The notes beneath the pieces were generated by a model. That model made no database searches. It was not told the DNA's origin and was given only the letters and a program-made list of their open reading frames with translations. Shown here piece by piece: positions 7,306-16,508 of a stretch of DNA of 64,000 nt. Position 1 is the stretch's first letter. Each line of letters begins with the position of its first letter. Location of the stretch: positions 62,001 to 126,000 of the forward strand of contig CAZFJC010000001.1 in the NCBI GenBank assembly GCA_964518765.1, in the 5' to 3' direction. The stretch is from CAZPNX01 sp964518765 (GTDB taxonomy: Bacteria > Edwardsbacteria > AC1 > EtOH8). A program made the position numbers and the translations under genes.

Positions 7306-10127
7306 GATCGTGCCGAACATGGACCGCCGTCTGGGCCATCTTTGGAATGGCCGCGGCCGGGTCATTTTTCTCTGGGCCGGCTCTGGGGCAAAACCTTTCT
7401 CCCGTCCCCTATGGCTGGAGCTGGAGCTTCCTGGAGACCGAGAACTTCAAAGTCATATATCACCGTGGAACGGAGCCGCTGGCCCGACGCGCGGCTGCCA
7501 TGGCCGAGCTGGTACACCAGAGGCTAACGAAGACCATGGGCTGGCACCCCAAGCACAGGACCCGATTAGTGATCCTGGACAACACCGACCAAGCCAATGC
7601 CCTGTCCCTAGCCTTTCCCCGGAACACCATCCTCGTCTACCCGGCTCCGCCGTCCGGGGGGCCGGGCAACTACCTGGATTGGCTTTACGAGCTGCTGCTT
7701 CACGAGTACGCTCACATCCTCCACCTCGACCATGTCTCCGGGCTGATGGCCTACCTCAGGTCGGTATTCGGCCGGGTGATAATTCCCAACGCCCTCCAGC
7801 CGATGAGCCAGCTGGAGGGCATGGCTGTTTACGCCGAAAGCCGTTTCTCCTCCATGGGACGGAACAACAGTGCCCTGACCGAAGGCATCCTGAGGACGGT
7901 AGCGGCCGAAGGAGACTGGCCGAGCCTCGATCGAGCCGCAACCTTCAATTCCCGATGGCCCTGGGATGCCCCGTACCTCTTTGGCGGAAAGTTCACCCAG
8001 TATTTGGCGGATTCCTTCGGCGAGGCCCCATTGGAGAGATATAGCCAAATCCATGGAGGACAACTGATCCCCTTCATGCAGAACCGGCCGGCCCAAAAAG
8101 CTTTCGGAAGCTCCCTCGATCAACTATGGGGCCAGTGGCGTAACCGGTCTCTGAAGTCTTACAAACGGCAATGCGATTCCCTTTCGGCCCCAGCGGCGGC
8201 AAGGCAGGAGAGGATAACCAACGACGGATTTTGGAAATCAGGCCTGGCCGTCTCTGGAGGGACGCGCCAGATAGCCTATTTTGCCAACGACGGCCGGAGC
8301 CATCCAGGGATCTGGCTGATGGAGACATCTGGCGACAAATCTTATTTAGCACACCGATGCTGGATAGATGGAGCCTTATCTTTTAGTTCCGATGGACGCT
8401 CTATATACTTTGGGCGGTTGGATTATGTCAACGACCGGGGGGAGCTTTCTTGCGACCTCTATCGTTTTGATATCGAACAGGACCGGGCAGTAAGATTGAC
8501 GCATGGTTGGCGGGCCAGGGACCCGGCCCCCTCGCCCGACGGGCGATGCCTTTACTTCACCACCACCAGACTGGGGCAGGGCGCTCTCTGCCGCCTTAAG
8601 CTGGACGGAATGGCGGTGGATACCCTGGTGGGCTTCGGCGACTCCTCGGCCATCAGTTGTCCGTCGGTTTCCCCGGACGGCCGGCTGCTGGCCTTCTCCG
8701 CCTGGACGGGAGAGGGGTACCAGGATATATACCTCTATGATTTGGAGAACGGTGCCTGCCGGCCCCTATTCACGGACCGGGCTCAGGAAATCCAGCCGCG
8801 CTGGTCGTCGGACGGGAGGGGCTTGTACTTCAGCTCGGACAGAAGCGGAGTCTGGAATATCTACCGATGGGAGAGGAAGACCGCCAGGATTTATAAGACC
8901 ACCGATCAGATCGGCGGGGCTTTCTGGCCGGCCCCCTCAGGCGACGCCTTGTGGTCGGTCGTCCTGACCGGACGGGGATACGAAATAGCAGAGGCCAGCC
9001 TCGACTCCGGGGTCGCATGCGAGGGGGAATACAGCGATGGTTACTATTATACCGGTCCCCTGGCGGAATTTGACGGCCCAAGCCGGCCGTATCATTTCTG
9101 GAATAGCCTTCTGCCGGTGGCTTGGCTGCCCTACGGCTTCAGCGACAGAGACGGGGGGCACCTGGGGGCGGCGATTGTGGGGGCCGACGACCTGATGCGC
9201 CATTACTACCTAGCGGCGATAGCCCCGGGAAAAAGCTTTGGTCGCTGGTATTACGACGGCCTTTATTCCTGCGGCTCACTGCCCGTCGGATTAGAGTTCA
9301 GGGCCAGCGATTATGTGCTGGCCAGAGAGGCGGACGGCAGCTATCTTCATTACCAAAGGGTAAGGGAGGCGTCCCTGGACGCATCAAAGACCTTCGGTGG
9401 ATTATACAGAAGATTGAGCTTGGGGATGGGATTGAGCCGGAGGATATATTCCGAGGAATATGAAACGCCCGCCGCATCAGGCAATCATTGGCAGGGGTGC
9501 TTGGTCAGAGCCTCGACCTCCGCTTCATACAACAGCACCCAGCGCTATATTAAATCAATCGGCCCGGAGGACGGCCTGACGGCGTCTTTGTCCACCTATT
9601 GGTACCGAAAGCTGTTCGGGAGCGACGTGGATCAAACCTGGGTGCAGGCCGGGTTGGCTCAATACCTGAGGCTGCCCTTAGCCAATCATGTTCTGATGGG
9701 ATCAGTGATGGCCGGGGGCGGAACCGCCAAAGGGTCTTTCGTCGACGAATTCTGTGATGGATTCCGGGTGCGTGGACAGGATGAGGGGCCTAACGGCCGG
9801 CGAAAGATAAAAGGCACCATCGAGGCCAGGTTTCCGATCGGCCGGGTGGAAAGGGGTCTAGGCACCTGGCCCCTATTTCTGCATGTCGTCCATGGCGCCC
9901 TTTTCGCCGAGGCCAACTGGGGCGGTGGTAACATGGCGCGGTTGGGATGGAGGCAGATGGGACGCTGTCTGGGGGGCGAGGTCCGGGCCGATGGGACGAT
10001 ATTCTACGCCGTCGACATGCAGCTCGGCCTCGGCTTGGCCAGGACCTTGGGGGAGGGGGGCGAAATGGTTCCCTATCTATCGCTGTCAACGCCATTGGCT
10101 ATGTTCCATGGATTGGCGCCGCGTTAA
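7296..10127 (+). CDS. Zinc peptidase (MA-like) / PD40 propeller / outer-membrane barrel fusion
   Basis: A 943-residue exported protein beginning at a GTG that overlaps the miaA stop by ten bases. A signal peptide ends near residue 32 (ALGQ). A peptidase-MA-like domain follows, with HEYAH (about 136-140) and a downstream EGMAVYAE segment (Glu about 174) fitting a gluzincin zinc site. Residues about 300-560 contain repeated PD40/TolB-like propeller strands (SPDGRCLYFTT, SPDGRLLAFSA, SSDGRGLYFSSD). The last about 350 residues alternate aromatic and small residues, with an FRVRGQDEG turn and a final strand that resemble an Omp85-type barrel. It overlaps the downstream BamA-like gene, implying joint expression. 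The three-part architecture suggests a surface or periplasmic protease tied to barrel assembly; that role is inference. Confidence 0.75.
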   Translation: MGLRSCRTWTAVWAIFGMAAAGSFFSGPALGQNLSPVPYGWSWSFLETENFKVIYHRGTEPLARRAAAMAELVHQRLTKTMGWHPKHRTRLVILDNTDQANALSLAFPRNTILVYPAPPSGGPGNYLDWLYELLLHEYAHILHLDHVSGLMAYLRSVFGRVIIPNALQPMSQLEGMAVYAESRFSSMGRNNSALTEGILRTVAAEGDWPSLDRAATFNSRWPWDAPYLFGGKFTQYLADSFGEAPLERYSQIHGGQLIPFMQNRPAQKAFGSSLDQLWGQWRNRSLKSYKRQCDSLSAPAAARQERITNDGFWKSGLAVSGGTRQIAYFANDGRSHPGIWLMETSGDKSYLAHRCWIDGALSFSSDGRSIYFGRLDYVNDRGELSCDLYRFDIEQDRAVRLTHGWRARDPAPSPDGRCLYFTTTRLGQGALCRLKLDGMAVDTLVGFGDSSAISCPSVSPDGRLLAFSAWTGEGYQDIYLYDLENGACRPLFTDRAQEIQPRWSSDGRGLYFSSDRSGVWNIYRWERKTARIYKTTDQIGGAFWPAPSGDALWSVVLTGRGYEIAEASLDSGVACEGEYSDGYYYTGPLAEFDGPSRPYHFWNSLLPVAWLPYGFSDRDGGHLGAAIVGADDLMRHYYLAAIAPGKSFGRWYYDGLYSCGSLPVGLEFRASDYVLAREADGSYLHYQRVREASLDASKTFGGLYRRLSLGMGLSRRIYSEEYETPAASGNHWQGCLVRASTSASYNSTQRYIKSIGPEDGLTASLSTYWYRKLFGSDVDQTWVQAGLAQYLRLPLANHVLMGSVMAGGGTAKGSFVDEFCDGFRVRGQDEGPNGRRKIKGTIEARFPIGRVERGLGTWPLFLHVVHGALFAEANWGGGNMARLGWRQMGRCLGGEVRADGTIFYAVDMQLGLGLARTLGEGGEMVPYLSLSTPLAMFHGLAPR

Positions 10128-11889
10128 GCCCATCCTGTTGGCCGCCCTTCAGGCGGCAGCTTTCAGCAGCCTGGCTCCAGCCCTGGGGTTCGAGGGAAAC
10201 GTTCATTACGGCTCATGGCGACTGAGGCGGGAGTTGGGAGTCGATAAAAAATTCGTGTCGAAGCCTGAGAGCCTGGCGGCGGGGATGGAGAGGCTGACCG
10301 CCTTCTACCGCCGAAACGGCTTTATCGACGCCAGGATCGAGTTCTTCAGGGGCGGACATGGCCAAGACGCCGAGAGCCTTAAGATACTGATAACCGAAGG
10401 TCCGCGCTATACCGTGGGCAGCTTGTCCTTCAAAGGGAACGACAGCCTTGGGCCTACCCTGCTGGCCAAGGGGCTGTCCAACCAAACGGGCAGGCCCTAT
10501 AACCCGGACGCCGTCGGGTCCGACGAGTTCAAGCTGCTGATGGCCTACGCCGATCGCGGCTACGTCTTCGCCGGCGCTGAGGCCCAGGTGGAGCTGATGC
10601 CGGACACCACCGCAGCTCTGACCTTCTCCATCAGCGAAGGGAGGCGGGTTAGGGTGGGAGCAGTTTCGGTGAGGGGAAACTCCTTCTCCGCCGGGGAGGC
10701 GCTCATCCGAAGGGTGGGGATCAGGGCTGGAGATTTTTTCAGCCGAAGGGCCATGCTTGACGGAGAGCTGGCCCTGGCGGGCACCGGCCTGTTTAGTGAG
10801 TCAAGGGTCCAGCCCGGGGCGGTCAGCCACGACAGCACGACCATCGAGGTGGAAATAACGGTGGCGGAAAGGCCCCGGAGGCGGTTAGAGACTGGTTTGG
10901 GATACGGCAGCGGCGACGCCTTCAGGGTGATGGCCCGCTGGCTCAACCGCAACGTCGACGGCTGGGGACAGCGACTGGAGATAAGCGGTTTGGCAGCCGT
11001 CCAGCTTTGGCGGGACATCAGGCTGGTCCGGGGGCGGGCCCAGGTGTCATATCAAGAACCATGGCTTTTCCGCCGTGACCTGCCGGCCAAGGCCGCCGTC
11101 TACTATGACGACCACCGCCCTCCCTATACTGACTACCGTTTACAGACGGTAGGTATAGACCTGGACATATACCAGCGGCTGGGGCTTGACAACTACCTTG
11201 ACTGGCGGGCCAGCCAGCAGTGGCTGAGGCTATCGCCCAACTGGCGCGACCCGGAGATCCCGTCGGACACTATCAGGTACCATGGGCGTCGAAGCGTCTC
11301 CACCGGGTGGTTTCTGAACCGCCTGGACGATCCATTGTCCCCTCGAAATGGATATACAGCCCAATTGGCGCTTGAGTACACCGGGGGCTTTTTCGGAGGC
11401 GTCAGCACCTATCAAAGGATCAATGTAAATCTGACAGGATACGCCACCCTGGCCAAGCCCCGCACCACACTGGCCTTCAGGGCCAGGGGAGGTATCATCG
11501 GAGACTGGGAGAAAAGGCACCTGGTGCCGTACTACGAAAGATATTTTCTGGGCGGGCCGACCACCCTGAGAGGGTATTCCAGCGGCAAGGCCGGCAGGCT
11601 TTCGGTGACAGGGGAGCCGCTGGGCGGCAAGAAGATGATGCTGGCCAATGTCGAGCTAAGGCCGACCATATACCGCCGGTGGGCGGCTAGCTTGTTCCTG
11701 GATGTGGGCATCCTGTCCGATAGTCCGTTGAGGAAAATGTCGTTGAGCGAGGCCTACACCAGCCCGGGGCTGGGGCTCAGGTACGTGCTTCCCATGGGGA
11801 CGGGAAGGCTGGACATAGCCTCGACGGGCACGAGTATGGAACAGATAAAAGAATGGAAGGTTATATTGGCTTGGGGTGAGATCTTTTAA
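10108..11889 (+). CDS. BamA/TamA family outer-membrane assembly protein
   Basis: A 593-residue Omp85 protein. The chosen ATG at 10108 overlaps the previous gene by 20 bases and is followed by a signal peptide (KPILLAALQAAAFSSLAPALG); longer upstream readings lack one. Residues about 22-270 form POTRA-like modules (for example YTVGSLSFKGND and VRVGAVSVRGNSFSAGEAL), and the C-terminal 320 residues form the barrel, with the diagnostic LRGY motif near 488-491. It inserts or secretes beta-barrel proteins at the outer membrane. It is shorter than canonical BamA (about 800) and closer to TamA size, and its partner is the upstream peptidase/propeller/barrel protein, so it may be a dedicated paralogue, not the housekeeping BamA. 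Confidence 0.85.
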   Translation: MDWRRVKPILLAALQAAAFSSLAPALGFEGNVHYGSWRLRRELGVDKKFVSKPESLAAGMERLTAFYRRNGFIDARIEFFRGGHGQDAESLKILITEGPRYTVGSLSFKGNDSLGPTLLAKGLSNQTGRPYNPDAVGSDEFKLLMAYADRGYVFAGAEAQVELMPDTTAALTFSISEGRRVRVGAVSVRGNSFSAGEALIRRVGIRAGDFFSRRAMLDGELALAGTGLFSESRVQPGAVSHDSTTIEVEITVAERPRRRLETGLGYGSGDAFRVMARWLNRNVDGWGQRLEISGLAAVQLWRDIRLVRGRAQVSYQEPWLFRRDLPAKAAVYYDDHRPPYTDYRLQTVGIDLDIYQRLGLDNYLDWRASQQWLRLSPNWRDPEIPSDTIRYHGRRSVSTGWFLNRLDDPLSPRNGYTAQLALEYTGGFFGGVSTYQRINVNLTGYATLAKPRTTLAFRARGGIIGDWEKRHLVPYYERYFLGGPTTLRGYSSGKAGRLSVTGEPLGGKKMMLANVELRPTIYRRWAASLFLDVGILSDSPLRKMSLSEAYTSPGLGLRYVLPMGTGRLDIASTGTSMEQIKEWKVILAWGEIF

Positions 11890-11911
11890 AGACACACTAT
11901 TCGTTTTTTGC

Positions 11912-11941
11912 AGGTGTATGGAAAAAAATGCACCTATTTTT
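11912..11941 (+). terminator. Intrinsic terminator after the BamA-like gene
   Basis: AGGTGTAT (11912-11919) pairs with ATGCACCT (11928-11935), with one G-T pair and an eight-base loop, followed by ATTTTTATTTA. Confidence 0.6.
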
Positions 11942-11949
11942 ATTTATTC

Positions 11950-11976
11950 ACAACATACCAAAGGAATGTATGTTGT
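11950..11976. repeat. Perfect 9-bp inverted repeat upstream of the MBL-domain secreted protein
   Basis: ACAACATAC (11950-11958) and GTATGTTGT (11968-11976) are exact inverted copies separated by nine bases, in an AT-rich region about 80 bases before the next gene. It lacks a strong T-tract, so an operator is as likely as a terminator. Confidence 0.4.
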
Positions 11977-12003
11977 AATGCAAGAAGTTAGAATTCATTA
12001 TTT

Positions 12004-12020
12004 TGGCATAGAATATGCTT
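12004..12020 (+). promoter_or_regulatory. Possible sigma-54 promoter
   Basis: TGGCATAGAATATGCTT has GG and GC separated by ten bases as in the -24/-12 consensus (TGGCAC-N5-TTGCW, two to three mismatches). The predicted start of transcription would lie about 25 bases before the ATG at 12055. No sigma-54 or activator gene is in the window, so this remains a motif match. Confidence 0.3.
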
Positions 12021-12054
12021 AGTGTATTTTTAAACTTATATAAAGGATTAGATT

Positions 12055-15000
12055 ATGAAAAAATTGTTTTACATCCTATTGTTTTCTTTGATGGCGGGTG
12101 TTGCTTTGGGACAGACAATATTGGATAGCTATACAGATGGTAACTTCACGGCGAATCCAACGTGGTCAGGCGATGCATCAAACTGGACAATAGTAACCTC
12201 AAGCGATGTCGCGGCGGGTGCGTCAAATTCCAATACGCTTCGCCTTTCGGCACCAAAAGTTATTCAATACGATTATCTCTCAACACAGATAGCCAATTGG
12301 GGCAGCAGTCAAGAATGGGGGTTCTTTCTTGGGAGAAGGGCGCAAGCTTATACGGCAGCGAATAAGGTATTTATCTGGCTTTATGCAAACGATGCCAACT
12401 TAGAATCTTCAACAGTAGACGGTTATCAAATCGTGATAGGTGATGATTCGGGCAACGATGAAATACTCGTTCAGAGCGTCACAAATGGCGTTGGCACAAC
12501 TTTCTTAACTTCGGCGAATTCGATACCGAATGGTCTTACGGATATTGGAATACTGATTAGAGTGACTCGTAGTTCAAGCGGTTTGTGGGAGCTATTTACT
12601 TCAACTTTGCCAACCGTAAACGGCACCGGGGCCATAGCTTCAATGATACCAAACGCTTCAAATGCTTCAATAAGTCAAGGAACGGCGACAAATACGACAT
12701 ATACTCCATCAGCCAATGGTTTTTTTGGGATTGTTGCATATCATAGCACCGGTGACAATGCGATAGCGACCGTAGAATTAGATCAAGTCTATTTCACCAT
12801 CCCTGGAACCCCATCAATTAATCTGACCCCTTCATCCATGGATTATGATACCCTTTTGTTAAATGACACGCTGGAATCAAGCTATGTTGTCTCCGGCGAC
12901 AACCTGACCGCCGGGATCACGGTCACCGCGCCGTCCTCCGAGTTCAAGGTCTCACTGACCAGCGGCTCGGGGTATTCCAACTCTGTGACCATCCCCCTGC
13001 AAGGGGATTCAGTCCCACCAACCAATGTTTACGCCATCATGGTCCCGACCAGCGAAGGCACAAAGTCCGGCAACATTACCAATGCCAGCGCCGGTGCCGC
13101 CACCCAGAACGTGGCCGTCAGCGGCTACGGGACAAAGATACACCTGCTAAGCAACCTTGCCAGCTTTGGCGGGGTGGAGGTAGGACAGACGTCGGCAGAG
13201 CAGTACTATCGTTTGGCTGCCTCAGGGTTAGGGCCAGAAAGCAATCTTTCGGTGACTGCTCCCTTGCAATATCTTGTATCCCTGACTTCAGGATCCGGAT
13301 ATTCGTCGAGTTGCAACATAAGGGCCGATGAGAATGGAAGGATTTTAGAAGATACAGTTTTCGTGCGTTTCTCTCCCTCCAGCACCGGCACCAAGTTCGA
13401 CAGCATCAGCCATGTAAGTTCGGGCGCCATCACACGGTACCAGAGGGTGTACGGCCGGGGCGTGGACAGCGAGCCGACCGTCCAGGCCAGCAACATTAAC
13501 TTCAGCAATATAAACACCTACGACATGAGGGTCAGCTGGAACCGCGGCAACGGGGCCGGATGCGTGGTGGTGGCCCGATGCGAGAACCCGGTGGCCAACG
13601 TTCCCTGGGACGGATACTTTTATCCATACACCGCCGGTGTCACGGATTCCTTCGGCAAGGGTTCGAGCCTGGGCGATGGACACTATGTGGTTTACAAAGG
13701 CACCGGCACCCAGGTGACCGTCAGGAAGCTTTACGGCATTTCCACCTACCATTTTGCCGTCTTCGAGTACAACGGACCGGACAGCTGCGAGAACTATCTG
13801 ACCTCGGCCTATCCCACAGGATACCAGATAACCAACTCCATGTCTGGCAAGATAAGCCTGACCTCCCTGGGAATCCCATATTCGCAGGACTTCAACAGCC
13901 TGGACACCTCCGCCCAGAACCTGCCCACTGGCTGGAACTACAGGGAGGAGGGCAGCCAAGCTAATTACCTCTACACCGGCGGCATCGGGGCCAGCAACAC
14001 AGGTAACGTATATAGTTATGGAACGGTGCCGGAACAAGCATTCGGGACTCTGGCGTCCGGAAACCTTATCCCGTGTCTAAGTGCCGTCTTTACCAACAAC
14101 ACAGACGGAATCCTGACTGCCGTGGACATCGGCTATTGGGGAGAGCTCTGGCGCCTGGGGAACCCGGCCAGATACGATACCCTCCACTTCTCGATCAGCA
14201 CCGCGGCCGGTAACTGGACGGCCAACAGCCAGCTCGACCTACTGACCCCGGACACGACCGGGTCCTACGGGCCCCGCGACGGGAACCAAAACCGATACCG
14301 CGCCTATAAGTGGGCGTCCATCAGCGGCCTGAACATAGCCAACGGCGCCGATTTCCGCATCCGCTGGCTCGATCACGACATCTTCAGCTACGACGACGGC
14401 CTAGCCATCGACGACTTCCAGCTTATTCCCTTCAACGGCGTCTCCATACCGAGGATCATAGGCACCTCACCGCCAGACTCGGCCAAGGATGTGGCCATCA
14501 ACGCTCCCATAAAGATCGGCTTCTCCGAGCCAATGAATCCCTCGAGCCTTATCTATACCTGCAGCCCCGACCCGGGGGGTTGGTCTGCCTCCTGGAATGC
14601 AACTTACGACACGGTGACGTTGAGCCACAATAATTTCCAATACCACCAGGTCGGATACGGGTACACTTTCACTGTGACCCAGGCAAGGGACACCGAGGGC
14701 TTCAACCTGACGTCCGGACCGAAGCCAAATCCATTCTTTTTCACCACGGTGTACAATCCCAACGCCCCTCCCATGTACGTTACCATGCTGAACGTCGGCC
14801 AAGGCGACTGCATAGTGATCAGGTCGCCCACCGGGAAGAGGATCCTGGTAGACGCTGGGGACGGCGGGGACGATATCATGATCACAAATTTCATTAAGGA
14901 CAGCATTGACCTCGGTACAAACACCAAGTACCTGGACTACACCTTCCTTTCCCACTACCACGACGATCACGGAGGCGGCCTGGACGAGGTCATCTCACGG

Positions 15001-16284
15001 TTGGATTCATTGCGGGCCTATGCCTGCGACAGGGGCGATTGGCATACTTCCGGCAATAGTACTTATAGTAACTATATTGACTCACTGACCTCCAAGGGTT
15101 GGTTAGCCAAGCGTCACCCGGTCTCGATGGGAGAAACGTTCGATATTGGCGGAGGTGCCTACCTGCAAGTGATAACCTTTAATGGCAAGACCCTTTCCGG
15201 TGATAGCATCGTTCCCGCTGCCGATGACGAAAATAACCATTCTTTGGGTTTACTTTTAAACTACGCCGACAAATTCAAGATGATTATGTGTGGAGATATT
15301 TCGAAGAACGTGGAACGTTTATTATCTCCCGATCTCGGTGGTAGAATCTCCATTCTAAAGTCCAACCACCACGGCAGCGACGACGCCAATGGCCTGAAAT
15401 GGGTTACCGACCTCAATCCCATGGTAACCCTGATACCGGTGGGCGACGGCAACAGCTACGGACACGTGCACATTGGCGCCAGGGATTCTCTGTTGGCCGA
15501 CCCGAAGACCAGCAAGGCGGCCGGCGACAGCAATCGGATTTACCGCACCGAACTGGGCAGCGGGGCGGGTTGTGTTGCCGGACGGGACACTGCTATGTAT
15601 GAGAACATCCATATCGAGGTGACACCCGCCAATATCTCTTACTGTTTCAAGGTCCTAAATGACGGGACTACCTACCCCTGGCTGGGCGGCTCCCCGCTGT
15701 CCGCACACCTAACCTCGTTTACGGCGTTGATCGGCGAGGAGGGCGTGCAACTTGCTTGGCGCACCGAGAGCGAAGAGAACACCTATCTCTGGGAAATCGA
15801 GCGCTCCGCAGTTGTAAACGGCAACTACACAAAGATCGGAATAATCCCCGGCCACGGCACCACCAGCCAGCCCCACGACTACCAGTTCGTGGACGCCGAG
15901 GAGTTGTCCGCGGGAACCTATTGGTATAGGCTATGCGAGGTGGAGCTGGACGGCAAACGGAATTATTACGGCCCGGTGAGCGTTGATTACTGTCCCGGAG
16001 GCAGGTTCGAGTTCGCCCTGGGGAAGGCGCGGCCCAATCCTTTTAATCGGATAACAACCATCGATTATCAGATAAAAAAGGCGGGGACGGCCAGCCTGAA
16101 GGTCTACAACGTGCTGGGGCAGGAGGTGAGGACGCTGGCAGACGGGGAGCATGCGGCCGGGCGGCATCAGGCGGCCTGGGACGGACGGGACGGGAAGGGA
16201 AGGCGGGCTGCCAACGGCATCTATTTTTACCGACTGGAGGCTGGAGGTGACAGGGCCTCGGAGCGGCTGATGCTGCTCCGCTGA
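12055..16284 (+). CDS. Secreted multidomain protein with ComEC-like metallo-beta-lactamase domain
   Basis: A 1409-residue exported protein (signal peptide MKKLFYILLFSLMAGVALGQ). In order: an AT-rich jelly-roll-like N-terminal domain to about residue 255; Ig-like repeats (about 258-470); a fibronectin/Por-type middle region; a Big_5-like domain (about 800-895); a ComEC/Rec2-type metallo-beta-lactamase domain (about 905-1200) beginning MLNVGQGDCIVI and carrying SHYHDDHGGG, with metal ligands at about H967, H969, D971 and H972, plus GD and SNHHGSDD motifs; and a C-terminal FlgD-like sorting module (PNPFN...NGIYFYRL). ComEC MBL domains normally sit on a membrane channel; here the domain is carried by an extracellular protein, so an extracellular nuclease or phosphodiesterase is plausible but unproven. 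AAAGGA precedes the ATG. Confidence 0.8.
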   Translation: MKKLFYILLFSLMAGVALGQTILDSYTDGNFTANPTWSGDASNWTIVTSSDVAAGASNSNTLRLSAPKVIQYDYLSTQIANWGSSQEWGFFLGRRAQAYTAANKVFIWLYANDANLESSTVDGYQIVIGDDSGNDEILVQSVTNGVGTTFLTSANSIPNGLTDIGILIRVTRSSSGLWELFTSTLPTVNGTGAIASMIPNASNASISQGTATNTTYTPSANGFFGIVAYHSTGDNAIATVELDQVYFTIPGTPSINLTPSSMDYDTLLLNDTLESSYVVSGDNLTAGITVTAPSSEFKVSLTSGSGYSNSVTIPLQGDSVPPTNVYAIMVPTSEGTKSGNITNASAGAATQNVAVSGYGTKIHLLSNLASFGGVEVGQTSAEQYYRLAASGLGPESNLSVTAPLQYLVSLTSGSGYSSSCNIRADENGRILEDTVFVRFSPSSTGTKFDSISHVSSGAITRYQRVYGRGVDSEPTVQASNINFSNINTYDMRVSWNRGNGAGCVVVARCENPVANVPWDGYFYPYTAGVTDSFGKGSSLGDGHYVVYKGTGTQVTVRKLYGISTYHFAVFEYNGPDSCENYLTSAYPTGYQITNSMSGKISLTSLGIPYSQDFNSLDTSAQNLPTGWNYREEGSQANYLYTGGIGASNTGNVYSYGTVPEQAFGTLASGNLIPCLSAVFTNNTDGILTAVDIGYWGELWRLGNPARYDTLHFSISTAAGNWTANSQLDLLTPDTTGSYGPRDGNQNRYRAYKWASISGLNIANGADFRIRWLDHDIFSYDDGLAIDDFQLIPFNGVSIPRIIGTSPPDSAKDVAINAPIKIGFSEPMNPSSLIYTCSPDPGGWSASWNATYDTVTLSHNNFQYHQVGYGYTFTVTQARDTEGFNLTSGPKPNPFFFTTVYNPNAPPMYVTMLNVGQGDCIVIRSPTGKRILVDAGDGGDDIMITNFIKDSIDLGTNTKYLDYTFLSHYHDDHGGGLDEVISRLDSLRAYACDRGDWHTSGNSTYSNYIDSLTSKGWLAKRHPVSMGETFDIGGGAYLQVITFNGKTLSGDSIVPAADDENNHSLGLLLNYADKFKMIMCGDISKNVERLLSPDLGGRISILKSNHHGSDDANGLKWVTDLNPMVTLIPVGDGNSYGHVHIGARDSLLADPKTSKAAGDSNRIYRTELGSGAGCVAGRDTAMYENIHIEVTPANISYCFKVLNDGTTYPWLGGSPLSAHLTSFTALIGEEGVQLAWRTESEENTYLWEIERSAVVNGNYTKIGIIPGHGTTSQPHDYQFVDAEELSAGTYWYRLCEVELDGKRNYYGPVSVDYCPGGRFEFALGKARPNPFNRITTIDYQIKKAGTASLKVYNVLGQEVRTLADGEHAAGRHQAAWDGRDGKGRRAANGIYFYRLEAGGDRASERLMLLR

Positions 16285-16311
16285 CGGTCGGACGGGGGCG
16301 GACAGAAAACC

Positions 16312-16340
16312 TTGAAAAATTCGGGGTTTTCTGGTATAAT
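16312..16340 (+). promoter_or_regulatory. Sigma-70 promoter of tRNA-Arg(CCU)
   Basis: TTGAAA (16312-16317), a 17-base spacer and TATAAT (16335-16340), with a TG extended -10 element at 16332-16333. The tRNA begins 11 bases after the -10 box, so the transcript starts essentially at the mature 5' end. Confidence 0.8.
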
Positions 16341-16350
16341 TTATAAAAGC

Positions 16351-16427
16351 GCCCCTGTAGCTCAGATGGATAGAGCAGCGGTTTCCTAAACCGCGTGCCG
16401 GCCGTTCGACTCGGCCCAGGGGTACCA
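16351..16427 (+). tRNA. tRNA-Arg (anticodon CCU)
   Basis: A complete 77-nt cloverleaf including encoded CCA. The acceptor arm GCCCCTG pairs with CAGGGGT (one G-U pair), the D arm contains AGCTCAGATGGATAGAGC, the anticodon loop TTCCTAA presents CCU for codon AGG, and the T arm contains GTTCGACTC. It reads the rare Arg codon AGG. It lies between two secreted-protein genes with its own promoter. Confidence 0.95.
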
Positions 16428-16435
16428 TTTTCTTG

Positions 16436-16463
16436 TTGACATTCTAATTTTTTACAGTATAAT
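16436..16463 (+). promoter_or_regulatory. Sigma-70 promoter of the 16509 gene
   Basis: TTGACA (16436-16441) and TATAAT (16458-16463) are both exact consensus boxes separated by 16 bases. They start nine bases after the tRNA CCA and drive the secreted-protein gene at 16509. Confidence 0.75.
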
Positions 16464-16508
16464 ATTGAAAATATTGATAAGTATTAAATAACATAAAAGG
16501 AGAGGAAG

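Noticed and set aside
9883..10107. Upstream start for the BamA-like gene
   Set aside because: The extension overlaps the previous gene deeply and lacks a signal peptide; ATG 10108 gives one at once.
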